Source of the DNA: Desulfobacterales bacterium
Lineage (GTDB): Bacteria > Desulfobacterota > Desulfobacteria > Desulfobacterales > ETH-SRB1
Reading direction: 5' to 3'
Assembly: GCA_030610995.1 (NCBI GenBank)
Contig: JAUWQO010000005.1
Coordinates: 1 to 59,714, forward strand
Length of the DNA stretch: 59,714 nt
Part shown: positions 51,167-59,714 of the stretch, piece by piece
Numbering within the stretch: position 1 is the stretch's first letter
Layout: the number at the start of each line of letters is the position of its first letter
Made by a program: the position numbers and the translations under genes
The notes under the pieces: generated by a model
Told to the model about the DNA's origin: nothing
Database searches by the model: none
What the model saw: only the letters and a program-made list of their open reading frames with translations

Positions 51167-51544
51167 TCAAATAGTTTGACCTTTATCCGCCATTTTTTCA
51201 TAAAAAGGCACTCCGACCCTATCAATATGATTTTTCAGTTCGGGATGTTTTATGGTGTGGTAGTTTACCAAATCAATCGTATAGGGCAGGCTGCTGTCTT
51301 CAAAATCGCTTTCCATTTCGCGGATAAACGTATCTTTCACACCTTCGTTCATTATTGCCAGGTCAACATCACTGCCTGGTTTGTAAGTTCCTTTAGCCCG
51401 ACTCCCAAATATAAAAACTTTTTGCACATCAGGATGTTTTTTAAAAATGTCCTGTAATGTTTTAATATCCCTATCGGTAAGTCCAAAAGCATTTTTTTCT
51501 TTTTTATTCATGGAATAATTGGGCCTAACCATTTGCTTTTTCAT
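51167..51544 (-). CDS. MNT-type minimal nucleotidyltransferase (antitoxin-like)
   Basis: FIFGSRAKGTYKPGSDVDLAIMNE: GS-x10-DxD motif; probable start at the internal MNKKEKNAFG. Confidence 0.88.
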   Translation of the reverse strand: MKKQMVRPNYSMNKKEKNAFGLTDRDIKTLQDIFKKHPDVQKVFIFGSRAKGTYKPGSDVDLAIMNEGVKDTFIREMESDFEDSSLPYTIDLVNYHTIKHPELKNHIDRVGVPFYEKMADKGQTI

Positions 51545-51836
51545 TTACATTTCTTATATCTAACCCATCAATCAGCTCTTGCGCATAAGTAATATAATTG
51601 CTCTGTTGGGCCATCCGAAATGTGTCTTTGGGTGAAGGTTTAAAAGCAAATCCTTGTTCTTCCAAAAAATCTTTCATTACCTTCCACGAAAGATCAAGAG
51701 TAAACTCAAAACGCTGAAATAATCCATTTCTTTCAAGTTCGGTTAATTCTTCCATTTCTATTGCTTCTTTCAAACGCATATATGCTTTCTCAAAATTCTG
51801 AAATCGCTGTTTCCAGCGTATATCCTTCTCACTCAT
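51525..51836 (-). CDS. HI0074-type HEPN/nucleotidyltransferase substrate-binding protein, C-terminally truncated
   Basis: RWKQRFQNFEKAYMRLKEAIE...ERNGLFQRFEFTLDLSWKVMKDFLEEQG; ends in ...LIDGLDIRNVNEKANG without the usual RNxxxHxY. Confidence 0.82.
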   Translation of the reverse strand: MSEKDIRWKQRFQNFEKAYMRLKEAIEMEELTELERNGLFQRFEFTLDLSWKVMKDFLEEQGFAFKPSPKDTFRMAQQSNYITYAQELIDGLDIRNVNEKANG

Positions 51837-51861
51837 TTTCTCACCTCTATAAACTTGCTCT

Positions 51862-52068
51862 TCAAGCTCTGTTTTCAGCTTCGAAGGTCAAGGGAATTTC
51901 TTTTCCTTGATGTTGATAGGCCAAAATCATTTCGTTGAGAGCATCTCTGAGCATATCTCGGCAATCCTCAATATCCCTGCCCTCAGTAACTATCTCGGGC
52001 CATTCAACTAATTGGCCCATATAACCGGTAGTAATCTTTGTATACTTTGCGGTATATGTTGCAAACAT
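51862..52068 (-). CDS. HicB-family antitoxin-like protein
   Basis: GYMGQLVEWPEIVTEGRDIEDCRDMLRDALNEMILAYQHQGKEIP. Confidence 0.85.
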   Translation of the reverse strand: MFATYTAKYTKITTGYMGQLVEWPEIVTEGRDIEDCRDMLRDALNEMILAYQHQGKEIPLTFEAENRA

Positions 52069-52318
52069 GGCTCTCTCCTCAATGGAAATAAATATTGATT
52101 TTAGCCTAATTGTAAAGCTTAGCTTGCTCTAATTCCTGATTCAGACGTTTAAGCAACCTTTCTCGTTGACTATATATTGTTCATCAGCCGAAATACCCAT
52201 CGGACAATTCTCCTTTCAAGATAGACTCAATCGTAAGCATAAAACATAAGGGGACTCCAGTGGGAGGCCCATGATTTTATGACCGCTTTTCGCGCTTTTT
52301 CGGGACCTGAAGCCCGCT

Positions 52319-52450
52319 CAACTTATAAACTAATGTACGTCCCTGAAGCTTTCCCGCCTGCCATTGCAAGGCACGAGTGGGCAGCGGAGTGAGGCGGGCG
52401 GGCATCTATTCGTGATTTTCTCGGCATGTAACCCAAATAACATATTGCAC
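52319..52450 (-). mobile_element. Decayed REP-associated tyrosine transposase (RAYT) remnant
   Basis: Minus strand: caatatgttatttgggttac ATG CCG AGA AAA TCA CGA ATA GAT GCC = MPRKSRIDA, then non-homologous sequence; left flank acttataaactaatgtacgtccctgaag recurs at 53567. Confidence 0.6.
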
Positions 52451-52616
52451 ATCATGAATTAAGTTGAATATAGAATGTCCCGAATACCCGGGATGTTTAA
52501 GTTGCGAAAAAATGTCCGCAGACGTGTGGAAGTCTTCTGATTTGAAATATTCCAACTTCATCTGTTACTTCCAAGATGTTTTAATGACTTGTTTTCATTT
52601 ACTCCCAATCCTCCGG

Positions 52617-52841
52617 TCAACTCACCAAAAACCAGGCAATCAAATCAAAATTGTTCAGTTGATACTTTTCATTGGTTTTAATATTTTGCTTTAGTCTGGT
52701 TAAACTGTCTTTGTCGCCTCTTTTGAGTTTTGCCAGTATATCCCTGGCTTCTTTGCCCATTACTTTTTTTTCGGTTCCATCGCACTGCTTTTCTGTTTCC
52801 ACAGCCGGATCGTTGAGCCATCCCTGCACGGCATTTACCAA
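52617..52841 (-). pseudogene. Possible 3' fragment of a truncated gene
   Basis: 74-aa ORF; the frame stays open upstream as RDKNRFVPDTIDRGDEDAIKEL before a stop, with no clear start. Confidence 0.35.
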
Positions 52842-53000
52842 CTCTTTAATTGCGTCTTCATCCCCTCTGTCAATGGTATCAGGAACGAACCTGTTTTTAT
52901 CCCTTTACATTTCCACATTTAGAATGCATTACCTCATCGCCCTGGTCAAAAATCGAGTTTATCCTTTTTATGCGTTTTTTTCGATCAGGAAATTGAGCAA

Positions 53001-53381
53001 CTACTTTTTGTCCTTTAGCAGGGTTTCGAGACCAGCGAACGGCCTGTAGGTAGAAGGCGGCTCTTGCTCGCCACCAGGCGTCACTGCATTATGCTGTTCC
53101 GCATCCAGATGCCGCGAGTGCTCATTGTCATGACAGTAGAGGCATAGTAGTTCCCAGTTACTGCCGTCAGGCGGATTGTTTTCGTTGTTGTGATCCCTGT
53201 GATGGATCGTGAGTTCACGAAGTCTTTTGCTTGTGAATTCACGCCCGCACCGCGCACAGACCCACGGGTAAAGCTTGAGCGCTTGCTCCCGATAGGTCTT
53301 CTCCCGAAGCTTCCGGTCGCGCAAGGCCTCAGCAATGAACTGACCCTGCTTGTCATCTTCTGTCTGCGTCTTCATATCCAA
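53001..53381 (-). CDS. YajD-type HNH nuclease family protein
   Basis: YPWVCARCGREFTSKRLRELTIHHRDHNNENNPPDGSNWELLCLYCHDNEHSR. Confidence 0.9.
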   Translation of the reverse strand: MDMKTQTEDDKQGQFIAEALRDRKLREKTYREQALKLYPWVCARCGREFTSKRLRELTIHHRDHNNENNPPDGSNWELLCLYCHDNEHSRHLDAEQHNAVTPGGEQEPPSTYRPFAGLETLLKDKK

Positions 53382-53474
53382 AGCCGAATTTTTCAGGTAA
53401 AATACTTTCTAATAACTCCTTAACAGTATAAATAAAAAATTTTTTAACATCCTCGGTAGATTCAGCCTCATTGA

Positions 53475-53595
53475 TTTTTTGTCGGAAGCAATGAAGCGCA
53501 CCCGGCGCATCTATTCTTGATTGGCGTGGCATGCAAACCAGATATTATAGTTCAAGCGCCCTGTCAACTTATAAACTAATGTCCCTGAAGCCCAC
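53475..53595 (-). mobile_element. Decayed RAYT remnant
   Basis: Minus strand: ATGCCACGCCAATCAAGAATAGATGCGCCGGGTGCGCTTCATTGC = MPRQSRIDAPGALHC, the N-terminal signature of RAYTs, then lost homology; flank acttataaactaatgtccctgaag. Confidence 0.7.
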
Positions 53596-53718
53596 CGTCC
53601 CTGAAGCCCAGAATAGTAGATATGCTGGCAGGAGAGCAGCTTCCAAGGATTTGTTGATAAAAGGGAGAGGAAAGAGCAGGAAATTTTTTATGAATAATCC
53701 AGGCTATGGAAAATTAGC

Positions 53719-54930
53719 TCATTCGTGCCGCAGCGCTTCGATGGGGTCCAGGCGTGCGGCCTTTCGGGCGGGGAAGTAACCGAAAATAATACCGATCGCA
53801 CCGGAAAATGCAACGGCTATAACCATGATGACCGGATCAAATACCAAAGGAACCCCGATCATGGGAGCCGCGATCGCGCAGCTTGCGAGTCCAAGAACAA
53901 TTCCCACGACGCCTCCGAGCGAGGAAAGCACGATCGCCTCTACCAGAAATTGCCTGAGCACATCACGTCCCAGTGCGCCAATAGCGATCCTGATCCCGAT
54001 TTCCCGCGTCCGCTCGGTTACCGAGACCAGCATGATATTCATAATTCCGATCCCGCCGACCACCAGACTCACCGCTGCCACGGCGCCAAGAAGCGCGGTG
54101 AGCACACGGGTTGCGCTTGTAACCGTGGCGACGAGTTCCTTCATATCCCGCACATGAAAATCGTCCTCTTCAGTCGCTGATATATGGCGGCGCTGGCGCA
54201 TCAGCAACTCGATATCCTGCTTGACTTTTCCCGTTATGTCACCGCTTTGCGCCGAGACATAAATGGCGCTGATATCCCGATTTCCGGAAATGCGCCGCTG
54301 AAAGGCGCGCACAGGGACAACAATGAGATCGTCCTGATCCCTGCCGAAGGTCGACTGCCCCTTGGCTTCCAGAATACCGATTACCTGACAGGAAAGTTTT
54401 CCCAGCCGGATCGCAGCCCCCAGGGAATCTTGCGTACCGAAAAGTTCTTTACGCACTGTATTGCCCAGGATGCAGACCGGCTTGCCCGCCCGCAGCTCAC
54501 TATCAATAAATTGTCGCCCGGCTTCTATCGACCACTGCTGCGCCTTGAAGAGGGCATTGTCGCTCCCGGTGACCGACGTGGTCCAGTTTTCGTTCCCGTA
54601 AATGGCGAGAACGGTTTGGGATGTGACCGGTGCCACTGCCGCCACTGCCGAGATTTCCCTGGCGATGGCCTCGACATCCCCAAGATCAAATGGGTCAGCG
54701 GCAGACCGCACCCCGCCATGGCCTCTAAATCTCTGGCCCTGTCTTACGTGAAGTATATTGCTGCCGAGGCTTGCGATGTCCGCCGTGACTTGCGCGGTGG
54801 CCCCACGCCCGAGTGTAACCATGGTGATAACGGCTGCGACCCCGATGACGATACCCAGCATGGTAAGCGCAGAACGCATGGCATTGCGGCGGATCTCACG
54901 AAACGCCAGTAGGATCGCATTCCAGAGCAT
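53719..54930 (-). CDS. MacB-like ABC transporter permease
   Basis: AFREIRRNAMRSALTMLGIVIGVAAVITMV; GGIGIMNIMLVSVTERTREIGIRIAIGA. Confidence 0.95.
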   Translation of the reverse strand: MLWNAILLAFREIRRNAMRSALTMLGIVIGVAAVITMVTLGRGATAQVTADIASLGSNILHVRQGQRFRGHGGVRSAADPFDLGDVEAIAREISAVAAVAPVTSQTVLAIYGNENWTTSVTGSDNALFKAQQWSIEAGRQFIDSELRAGKPVCILGNTVRKELFGTQDSLGAAIRLGKLSCQVIGILEAKGQSTFGRDQDDLIVVPVRAFQRRISGNRDISAIYVSAQSGDITGKVKQDIELLMRQRRHISATEEDDFHVRDMKELVATVTSATRVLTALLGAVAAVSLVVGGIGIMNIMLVSVTERTREIGIRIAIGALGRDVLRQFLVEAIVLSSLGGVVGIVLGLASCAIAAPMIGVPLVFDPVIMVIAVAFSGAIGIIFGYFPARKAARLDPIEALRHE

Positions 54931-55667
54931 TACACCTTCCCCCCGTTCCGCGTATCGGACTCGACAACGCCATCAACAAAGCGGACGATGCGATGTGCAT
55001 GGGCCGCCACATCCGCCTCGTGGGTCACCATTACAATGGTGATTCCCTGCTCACGGTTAAACTCAGTAAAGACCTGCATGATTTCGTGGCTGGTTGTAGA
55101 ATCCAGGTTGCCCGTAGGTTCATCAGCCAGCAACACCGAGGGCTCCGTAACGATGGCACGGGCAATGGCGACCCGTTGCTGTTGACCACCGGAAAGCTCA
55201 CCGGGCGTGTGTGTTTCCCATCCCTTAAGGCCCACCTCCTCAAGGGTCTGCAGGGCACGCGCATGCCTTTGGGGAGGTGGCATGCCGCGGTAGATCAAAG
55301 GCAGTTCTACGTTCTCCAGGGCCGATGTACGGTTAAGGAGGTTATAGCCCTGAAAAACAAAACCCAGATAGTGGCGGCGCAATAGCGCGCGTTGATCGCG
55401 GGAAAGTCTGCCAACCTCGACCCCCTTGAAGAAATAAGTCCCGGACGTAGGAGTATCCAGACATCCCAGGATATTCATGCAGGTGGATTTTCCCGATCCG
55501 CTCGATCCCATCACGACAATAAATTCGCCGTCGTCAACCCGAAGATCAATACCACGCAGTGCTCTCACCGCTGCCCGACCTTTGCCATAGACCCTGGTCA
55601 CACTGCTGAGCTCAATTATGGGCTGATCCCGGCTATCTTTTACTTTTCTTGACATGTTCAAGTTCAT
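54930..55667 (-). CDS. MacB/LolD-like ABC transporter ATPase
   Basis: MGSSGSGKSTCMNILGCLD; LSGGQQQRVAIARAI; LLADEPTGNLDS. Confidence 0.96.
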   Translation of the reverse strand: MNLNMSRKVKDSRDQPIIELSSVTRVYGKGRAAVRALRGIDLRVDDGEFIVVMGSSGSGKSTCMNILGCLDTPTSGTYFFKGVEVGRLSRDQRALLRRHYLGFVFQGYNLLNRTSALENVELPLIYRGMPPPQRHARALQTLEEVGLKGWETHTPGELSGGQQQRVAIARAIVTEPSVLLADEPTGNLDSTTSHEIMQVFTEFNREQGITIVMVTHEADVAAHAHRIVRFVDGVVESDTRNGGKV

Positions 55668-56941
55668 CCACCGGGCCTGATAATGTCGACCAACAGCGGG
55701 AGTCCGGGTTTCACATCGCCGGCTACAACCTCGGTCATGCGTCCATCTGATGACCCAATGGTGACAGGGATGGCAACGGGTTGTTCATCTCGTAACGTCC
55801 ACACGCGACGCTCACTTTTGTCAGTGTCCAAGACTTTGCGCTGTTTTGCCGGCGGACGTCGTCGCCCTGGCAAGATAGCACGGAGCACACGTTTTGAAGC
55901 CTCGGCCTCGGGCGCTGGCGGGGTAAACCGTAGCGCACCGTTCGGGACCAAAATAGCATCTTCTACTGTTTTGGTGATGATTTCCGCCGTGGCGGTCATT
56001 CCCGGCCGCAACAGCAGCTCAGAGTTATCGACAGTCAGTAGCGCCTCGTAGGTCACGACGTCCTGCACCACTTTCGGGGCGTAGTATACTTTAACAATGC
56101 GCGAGGGGAAGCGACGATCCGGATAGGCGTCGACGGTGAAGGTCGCATCCTGTCCAGGTTGGACGTGCCCCACATCGGCCTCGTCGACATCGATATGTAA
56201 TTCCATCTTGCTAAGATCCTCGGCCAGCGTGAAAAGCACCGGGGTCTGGAACGAAGCGGCAAAGGTCTGGCCGGGCTCCACGTGGCGTTGCAGGACAATC
56301 CCGTTGATTGGTGAGCGGATGACGGCTTTCGCCAGATCCGTCCGATCCTGGCGTACGGTAGCATGGGCATGGGACACCTGGGCCTTCGCGCCAGCTTCCC
56401 CGGCTTGCGCTCGCTTAAACGCTGCTTCGGCTGCGTCTATGTCGTGCTGCGAAGGCAGTTTCTTTTTACTCAGCTCCGCGAGCCGCTTCAATCGCTTCAA
56501 CTGATTGCGAGTTTCCAAAACGTTTGCCTCCGCCTCCAGCAACTTGGCCTGTGCGGATTCCAATGCGGCTTGAGACTGTAGAACCCTGGGCTCAAGTCGC
56601 TCGGTGTCCAGTTTCGCCAGCACCTGACCCACCTTCACGCGGTCGTTGTAATCCACCTCGACCGTTTTGATGATGCCGGACAGCTCGCTGCCTACCTCGA
56701 CCTGGTTCGTCGGTTCCAGAGTGCCGGTAGCTGTCACGGTGATAGTGAGATTTCCTCTCTGCACTTCGGCCGTTCTGTACTGTATTGAGTCGCTTTTGTC
56801 AGTGAGGAAGAACATTGCAGCACCGGCTGTCAAAACCGTCACAATTGCTGCAACAGTCCAAAACCTCACTCTCTTATGCCCGGATGTTTGTTGATCAATC
56901 CCTAAGGTCTGGGCAATATCGGCATTTTTTTTCGAACTCAA
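55664..56941 (-). CDS. MacA/HlyD-like periplasmic adaptor subunit
   Basis: TGTLEPTNQVEVGSELSGIIKTVEVDYNDRVKVGQVLAKLDT; AVIRSPINGIVLQRHVEPGQTVA-type motif. Confidence 0.94.
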   Translation of the reverse strand: MSSKKNADIAQTLGIDQQTSGHKRVRFWTVAAIVTVLTAGAAMFFLTDKSDSIQYRTAEVQRGNLTITVTATGTLEPTNQVEVGSELSGIIKTVEVDYNDRVKVGQVLAKLDTERLEPRVLQSQAALESAQAKLLEAEANVLETRNQLKRLKRLAELSKKKLPSQHDIDAAEAAFKRAQAGEAGAKAQVSHAHATVRQDRTDLAKAVIRSPINGIVLQRHVEPGQTFAASFQTPVLFTLAEDLSKMELHIDVDEADVGHVQPGQDATFTVDAYPDRRFPSRIVKVYYAPKVVQDVVTYEALLTVDNSELLLRPGMTATAEIITKTVEDAILVPNGALRFTPPAPEAEASKRVLRAILPGRRRPPAKQRKVLDTDKSERRVWTLRDEQPVAIPVTIGSSDGRMTEVVAGDVKPGLPLLVDIIRPGG

Positions 56942-56944
56942 AAC

Positions 56945-58543
56945 CTACCTCTCCGTATCAGGCGTCATGGATGTCCATCCACCTCCGAGTGCCTTGTACA
57001 ACATTATCAGATTGGATGTGACTTGGCCCTCACTCTCCGCTAACCGGTCCTTGAGTGATAACAATGACCGCTGCGCATCGAGCACGCTTTGAAAATCGGT
57101 CAGCCCAGATAAATATTGATTACGCGCAAGATCCACAGCACGTTGCGAGGCTTGTGATGCTTCTATGAGGGACTGCCGTCGAACCTGCTCTTTCGCGTAG
57201 GCGACAAGCGCATTTTCAACGTCTTCAAGCGCGGTGAGAATCGCGCCCTCATACTCGATTAACGCCTTTTCCTGAAGCGCATTTTGCACCTCGATACTTC
57301 TTCGTATCCGCCCTGCATCAAAAATAGCCCATGTGACACGCGGGCCGGCTCCGTGGAACCTGGCACCGGTCGAGAACAAATTCCCGAATGACAAGGCTTC
57401 GAGACCGACTGACCCAAGTAGGGTGAATTTCGGATAAAGCTCGGCGGTAGCCACGCCAATTCGAGCCGTCTGAGCCGCGAGTTCCCGCTCGGCGCGCCGG
57501 ACATCGGGTCTGCGCCGCAAGACGTCCGCAGGCACTCCAACGACGATCTCGAATGGCGTTACCGGGATAGGTTGTCGGCTCGACAGTTCATCATGCACCG
57601 AGCCTGGATTCTCCCCCAGTAACACGGCAAGCCGGTTCTTGGCCTGCTCAAGCCCAATTTGTAACGTGGGGATCTGCGACCGGGTGCTTTCCAGATTGGT
57701 CTTAGCTTGTTCTACATCAAGCTGGCTGGTCAGGCCGGCTTCAAAACGTGACCGGACAAGTTTGTAGGTCTCGTCCTGTACATCGCGATTCGCCTCCGCT
57801 GTCGAAAGCCTGGCCTGAAACGAACGAACCTCGATGTAATTCAGGGCAACTTCGGCCACCAAGGTCACAAGCACGTCATGCAAATGCTCTTCGCTCGCCT
57901 CCAGATCTGCTTCGGCTGCCTCGATAGAACGCTGAATCCCGCCAAACAAATCCAGCTCCCAAGTTGCGTCAAAACCCGCGGCATAGAACTCTCTCTCGGA
58001 ACCGCTACCTGTTTCTTCGCTGCTACGGCTCAACCTGGCGGATCCTGTGGTGTCGACAGTTGGAAAGCGATCGGCTTCACTGATGCCGCGGCGGGCGCGG
58101 GCCTCACGAACGCGATTCCTGGCCTGGCGCAGATCCAGATTGCCCTCGATCGAACGTTCAACCAGCTTCGTTAACGTGGGGTCATTAAGCGTCGACCACC
58201 AATTGGCCAGCGCCTGCGCATCTACACGCCCGGCAGTCAGACCACCCTCCAACTGAGCGCTCCACAGTCCAGGCGCCAACACCTCGGAAGGAACGTAATC
58301 CGGTCCGACGGTGGCGCATCCTGCGAGCAGTAACATCATGAGCCCTAATGCCGGTGTTGTTCGGTTGATAGTATTAGAAATAATTCGTCCCCTGACTATG
58401 CTTGCAACTATAGATTTCCAGATAAATAATTTCACTGCGTTACCAGTCGAAATCCTCGACGACGTACAACTCAGTACGATCCGAATATCTCCCCCACTGA
58501 ATATTTTGAAGAGTTTTCTGCAATTTGATTTAAAATAAAGCAA
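56945..58543 (-). CDS. Outer-membrane efflux lipoprotein (NodT/TolC-like); true start probably internal
   Basis: LLLAGCATVGPDYVPSEV lipobox; NYIEVRSFQARLSTAEANRDVQDET; DVRRAERELAAQTARIGVATAELYPKFTLLGSVG. Confidence 0.93.
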   Translation of the reverse strand: MLYFKSNCRKLFKIFSGGDIRIVLSCTSSRISTGNAVKLFIWKSIVASIVRGRIISNTINRTTPALGLMMLLLAGCATVGPDYVPSEVLAPGLWSAQLEGGLTAGRVDAQALANWWSTLNDPTLTKLVERSIEGNLDLRQARNRVREARARRGISEADRFPTVDTTGSARLSRSSEETGSGSEREFYAAGFDATWELDLFGGIQRSIEAAEADLEASEEHLHDVLVTLVAEVALNYIEVRSFQARLSTAEANRDVQDETYKLVRSRFEAGLTSQLDVEQAKTNLESTRSQIPTLQIGLEQAKNRLAVLLGENPGSVHDELSSRQPIPVTPFEIVVGVPADVLRRRPDVRRAERELAAQTARIGVATAELYPKFTLLGSVGLEALSFGNLFSTGARFHGAGPRVTWAIFDAGRIRRSIEVQNALQEKALIEYEGAILTALEDVENALVAYAKEQVRRQSLIEASQASQRAVDLARNQYLSGLTDFQSVLDAQRSLLSLKDRLAESEGQVTSNLIMLYKALGGGWTSMTPDTER

Positions 58544-58621
58544 TCATTTTTATCCAATACATTTTAAATAGTTACCCTCGCTATGTACTTTATTTGGCAA
58601 AAAACTATCGGGTTGCGAGAT

Positions 58622-58820
58622 GAGCTGCCGTCGGTTGGGGGCGGAAATTGCGTAGGCAATTTCCCGTGCCAACCGACCGAGCAGAGCGAAGCCCGAAGGG
58701 GGTCGGCTCGATTGAGCTTGATAGGCGGAGCGCGAGCGACGCCTGAAAGGGTGTGAGAGCCCACAGGGCTCAACAGCCGGCGATAAGCTGATCGCGAGCA
58801 TCGCGAGCGGTCAGCTTATC
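58622..58820. other. GC-rich multi-hairpin element (structured RNA or mobile element candidate)
   Basis: TCGGTTGG (58631-58638)/CCAACCGA (58669-58676) enclosing GGAAATTGC/GCAATTTCC; AGGCG/CGCCT (58723/58740); GAGCCC-aca-GGGCTC (58757-58771); GATAAGCTGA/TCAGCTTATC (58782/58811), in an AT-rich context. Confidence 0.6.
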
Positions 58821-59189
58821 ATTTAGTTTAGATGGAAAATTATCTATATAATATTTTTATATCATAGATTATTTTCCATGTAAATTAATATCTAATATCA
58901 CTACTGTCCAAGATAATTTTTGTAAAACATTATAACCAAATGATATAATTAAAGTTAATTGCCATTTAGACTGTTATCGACTTGAAATCTCATTTTCAGG
59001 AGGCATAATCCTTTCGATAGGGCATATAAGGGGACGCATTAAACTTATAAACTTATTTGCCAGTTAGCTAATATCTTTTAGTTTTTGCTGTCTTCTTGCC
59101 TCTAATTACTGATTTGCCGACCTGCCTGTGCAATGCACCTGTCTATGTTCGGATACGCGCAGGCAAGCGCAGACAGGTGGTCTGTACCG

Positions 59190-59330
59190 ATCCCCTGGCA
59201 ATGATATAGTGCAAGGTTCCCAGAGCCTGCCCCCCACCCGCCCGCCATTGCCACGCATGCCGGCGTTTGGGGTGTATGCAGTGATAGGCGAATAACATAT
59301 TGAACTCATACGTAGTTTCAAGCATTGTCT
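59190..59330 (-). mobile_element. Probable decayed RAYT remnant
   Basis: Minus strand encodes ...ALGTLHYIIARGS (RAYT-like PGxLHHIIxRG); preceded by caatatgttatt as at 52440; downstream flank ggggacgcattaaacttataaactt. Confidence 0.45.
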
Positions 59331-59714
59331 TAATGTTTGTTTTTGGTGCCGTTGTCGAAGCTTAAGGTATAATATTTCGCTTTAAAAATTTATTTTGGCC
59401 CTCACCGTTTAAAGGATTTGATAAATAAAAAGGGTGCGAAACTTGAGTTTAGTACCCCCCTAAGCTTCCTACCGATGAAGGATATGGAACTATCTTCAAA
59501 TGGGCTGGATGTCGCGTGGATTCCATCCTGCTGCAGAGCTGTGGCTCGCCGAAGAAATTTATCATAATGGAGTCGAGCCGCTTCTGAAGTACGGAATAGG
59601 AATAGTGACGGGCGGCTATCTCGTAATTATGATTCACCATTTTCTCTTTTCGTTCAGAAGACTTGAGAATATCCCTTACGCGTTGAACGGTCTTCTTGGT
59701 GAGAAATCCGTCCA

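Noticed and set aside
53725-54912. Long plus-strand ORFs opposite the MacB-like gene (151, 110 and 242 aa)
   Set aside because: Antisense shadows of a confidently assigned CDS in GC-rich sequence, with no recognisable domains.
58550-58801. 83-aa minus-strand ORF across the GC-rich hairpin element
   Set aside because: The open frame coincides with the palindromic element and has no start context; treated as part of a structured non-coding element.
59106-59325. 71-aa and 60-aa minus-strand ORFs as genes
   Set aside because: Better explained as a decayed RAYT remnant mixed with cctgcctgtgc-type repeat sequence.
1-59714. CRISPR array
   Set aside because: The tandem repeats seen (7-9-bp words such as caatcat, taatcctc, tcgagtag) lack spacers of uniform length and no cas genes were recognised.
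1-59714. Integron integrase or phage integrase
   Set aside because: No ORF in the supplied track showed tyrosine recombinase motifs; the arrays are therefore described as integrase-less within this window only.
1-59714. tRNA or rRNA genes
   Set aside because: No cloverleaf-compatible TPsiC-arm context or rRNA-like stretch was recognised by eye; a tRNAscan run would settle this.

Overview
59.7-kb bacterial chromosomal window, probably from a sulfate-reducer-like Desulfobacterota (inferred from gene content). It mixes core genes with a dense accessory/defence region. Core or metabolic genes: acyl-CoA dehydratase activase-like protein, 4'-phosphopantetheinyl transferase, ADP-forming acyl-CoA synthetase, RsmI, YraN, PP2C phosphatase, CFA-type methyltransferase, MBL hydrolase, HD-GYP, a PfaD/PfaA-like PUFA/PKS locus and a MacAB/TolC-like efflux operon. 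Accessory genes: a 1463-aa HNH-NACHT protein, an uncharacterised three-gene operon ending in a PIN-like gene, a Gabija pair (gajA/gajB), and a PLD-helicase + Eco57I-type methylase + DprA-like operon. The main unlabelled signal is two integrase-less integron cassette arrays (CALIN-like), at about 5.04-6.90 kb and 21.9-23.74 kb. In four of the five cassettes I reconstruct, the R'' box is the exact reverse complement of that cassette's own 5' boundary (GTTATAC/GTATAAC, GTTAGCT/AGCTAAC, GTTCTAC/GTAGAAC, GTTAGCC/GGCTAAC). The cassettes encode HEPN-like and PD-(D/E)XK-like proteins. Other notable signals: a 7-bp tandem repeat exactly where the PfaA-like ORF is frameshifted between two near-identical ACPs (one more unit would restore the frame); an internally deleted duplicate of the DprA-like gene 7.4 kb from the intact copy; a palindromic MITE-like element with 12-bp flanking direct repeats; decayed REP-associated transposase (RAYT) remnants; a GC-rich multi-hairpin element; and short low-complexity repeat families that reach into coding sequence. 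All calls come from reading the sequence; no searches were run.
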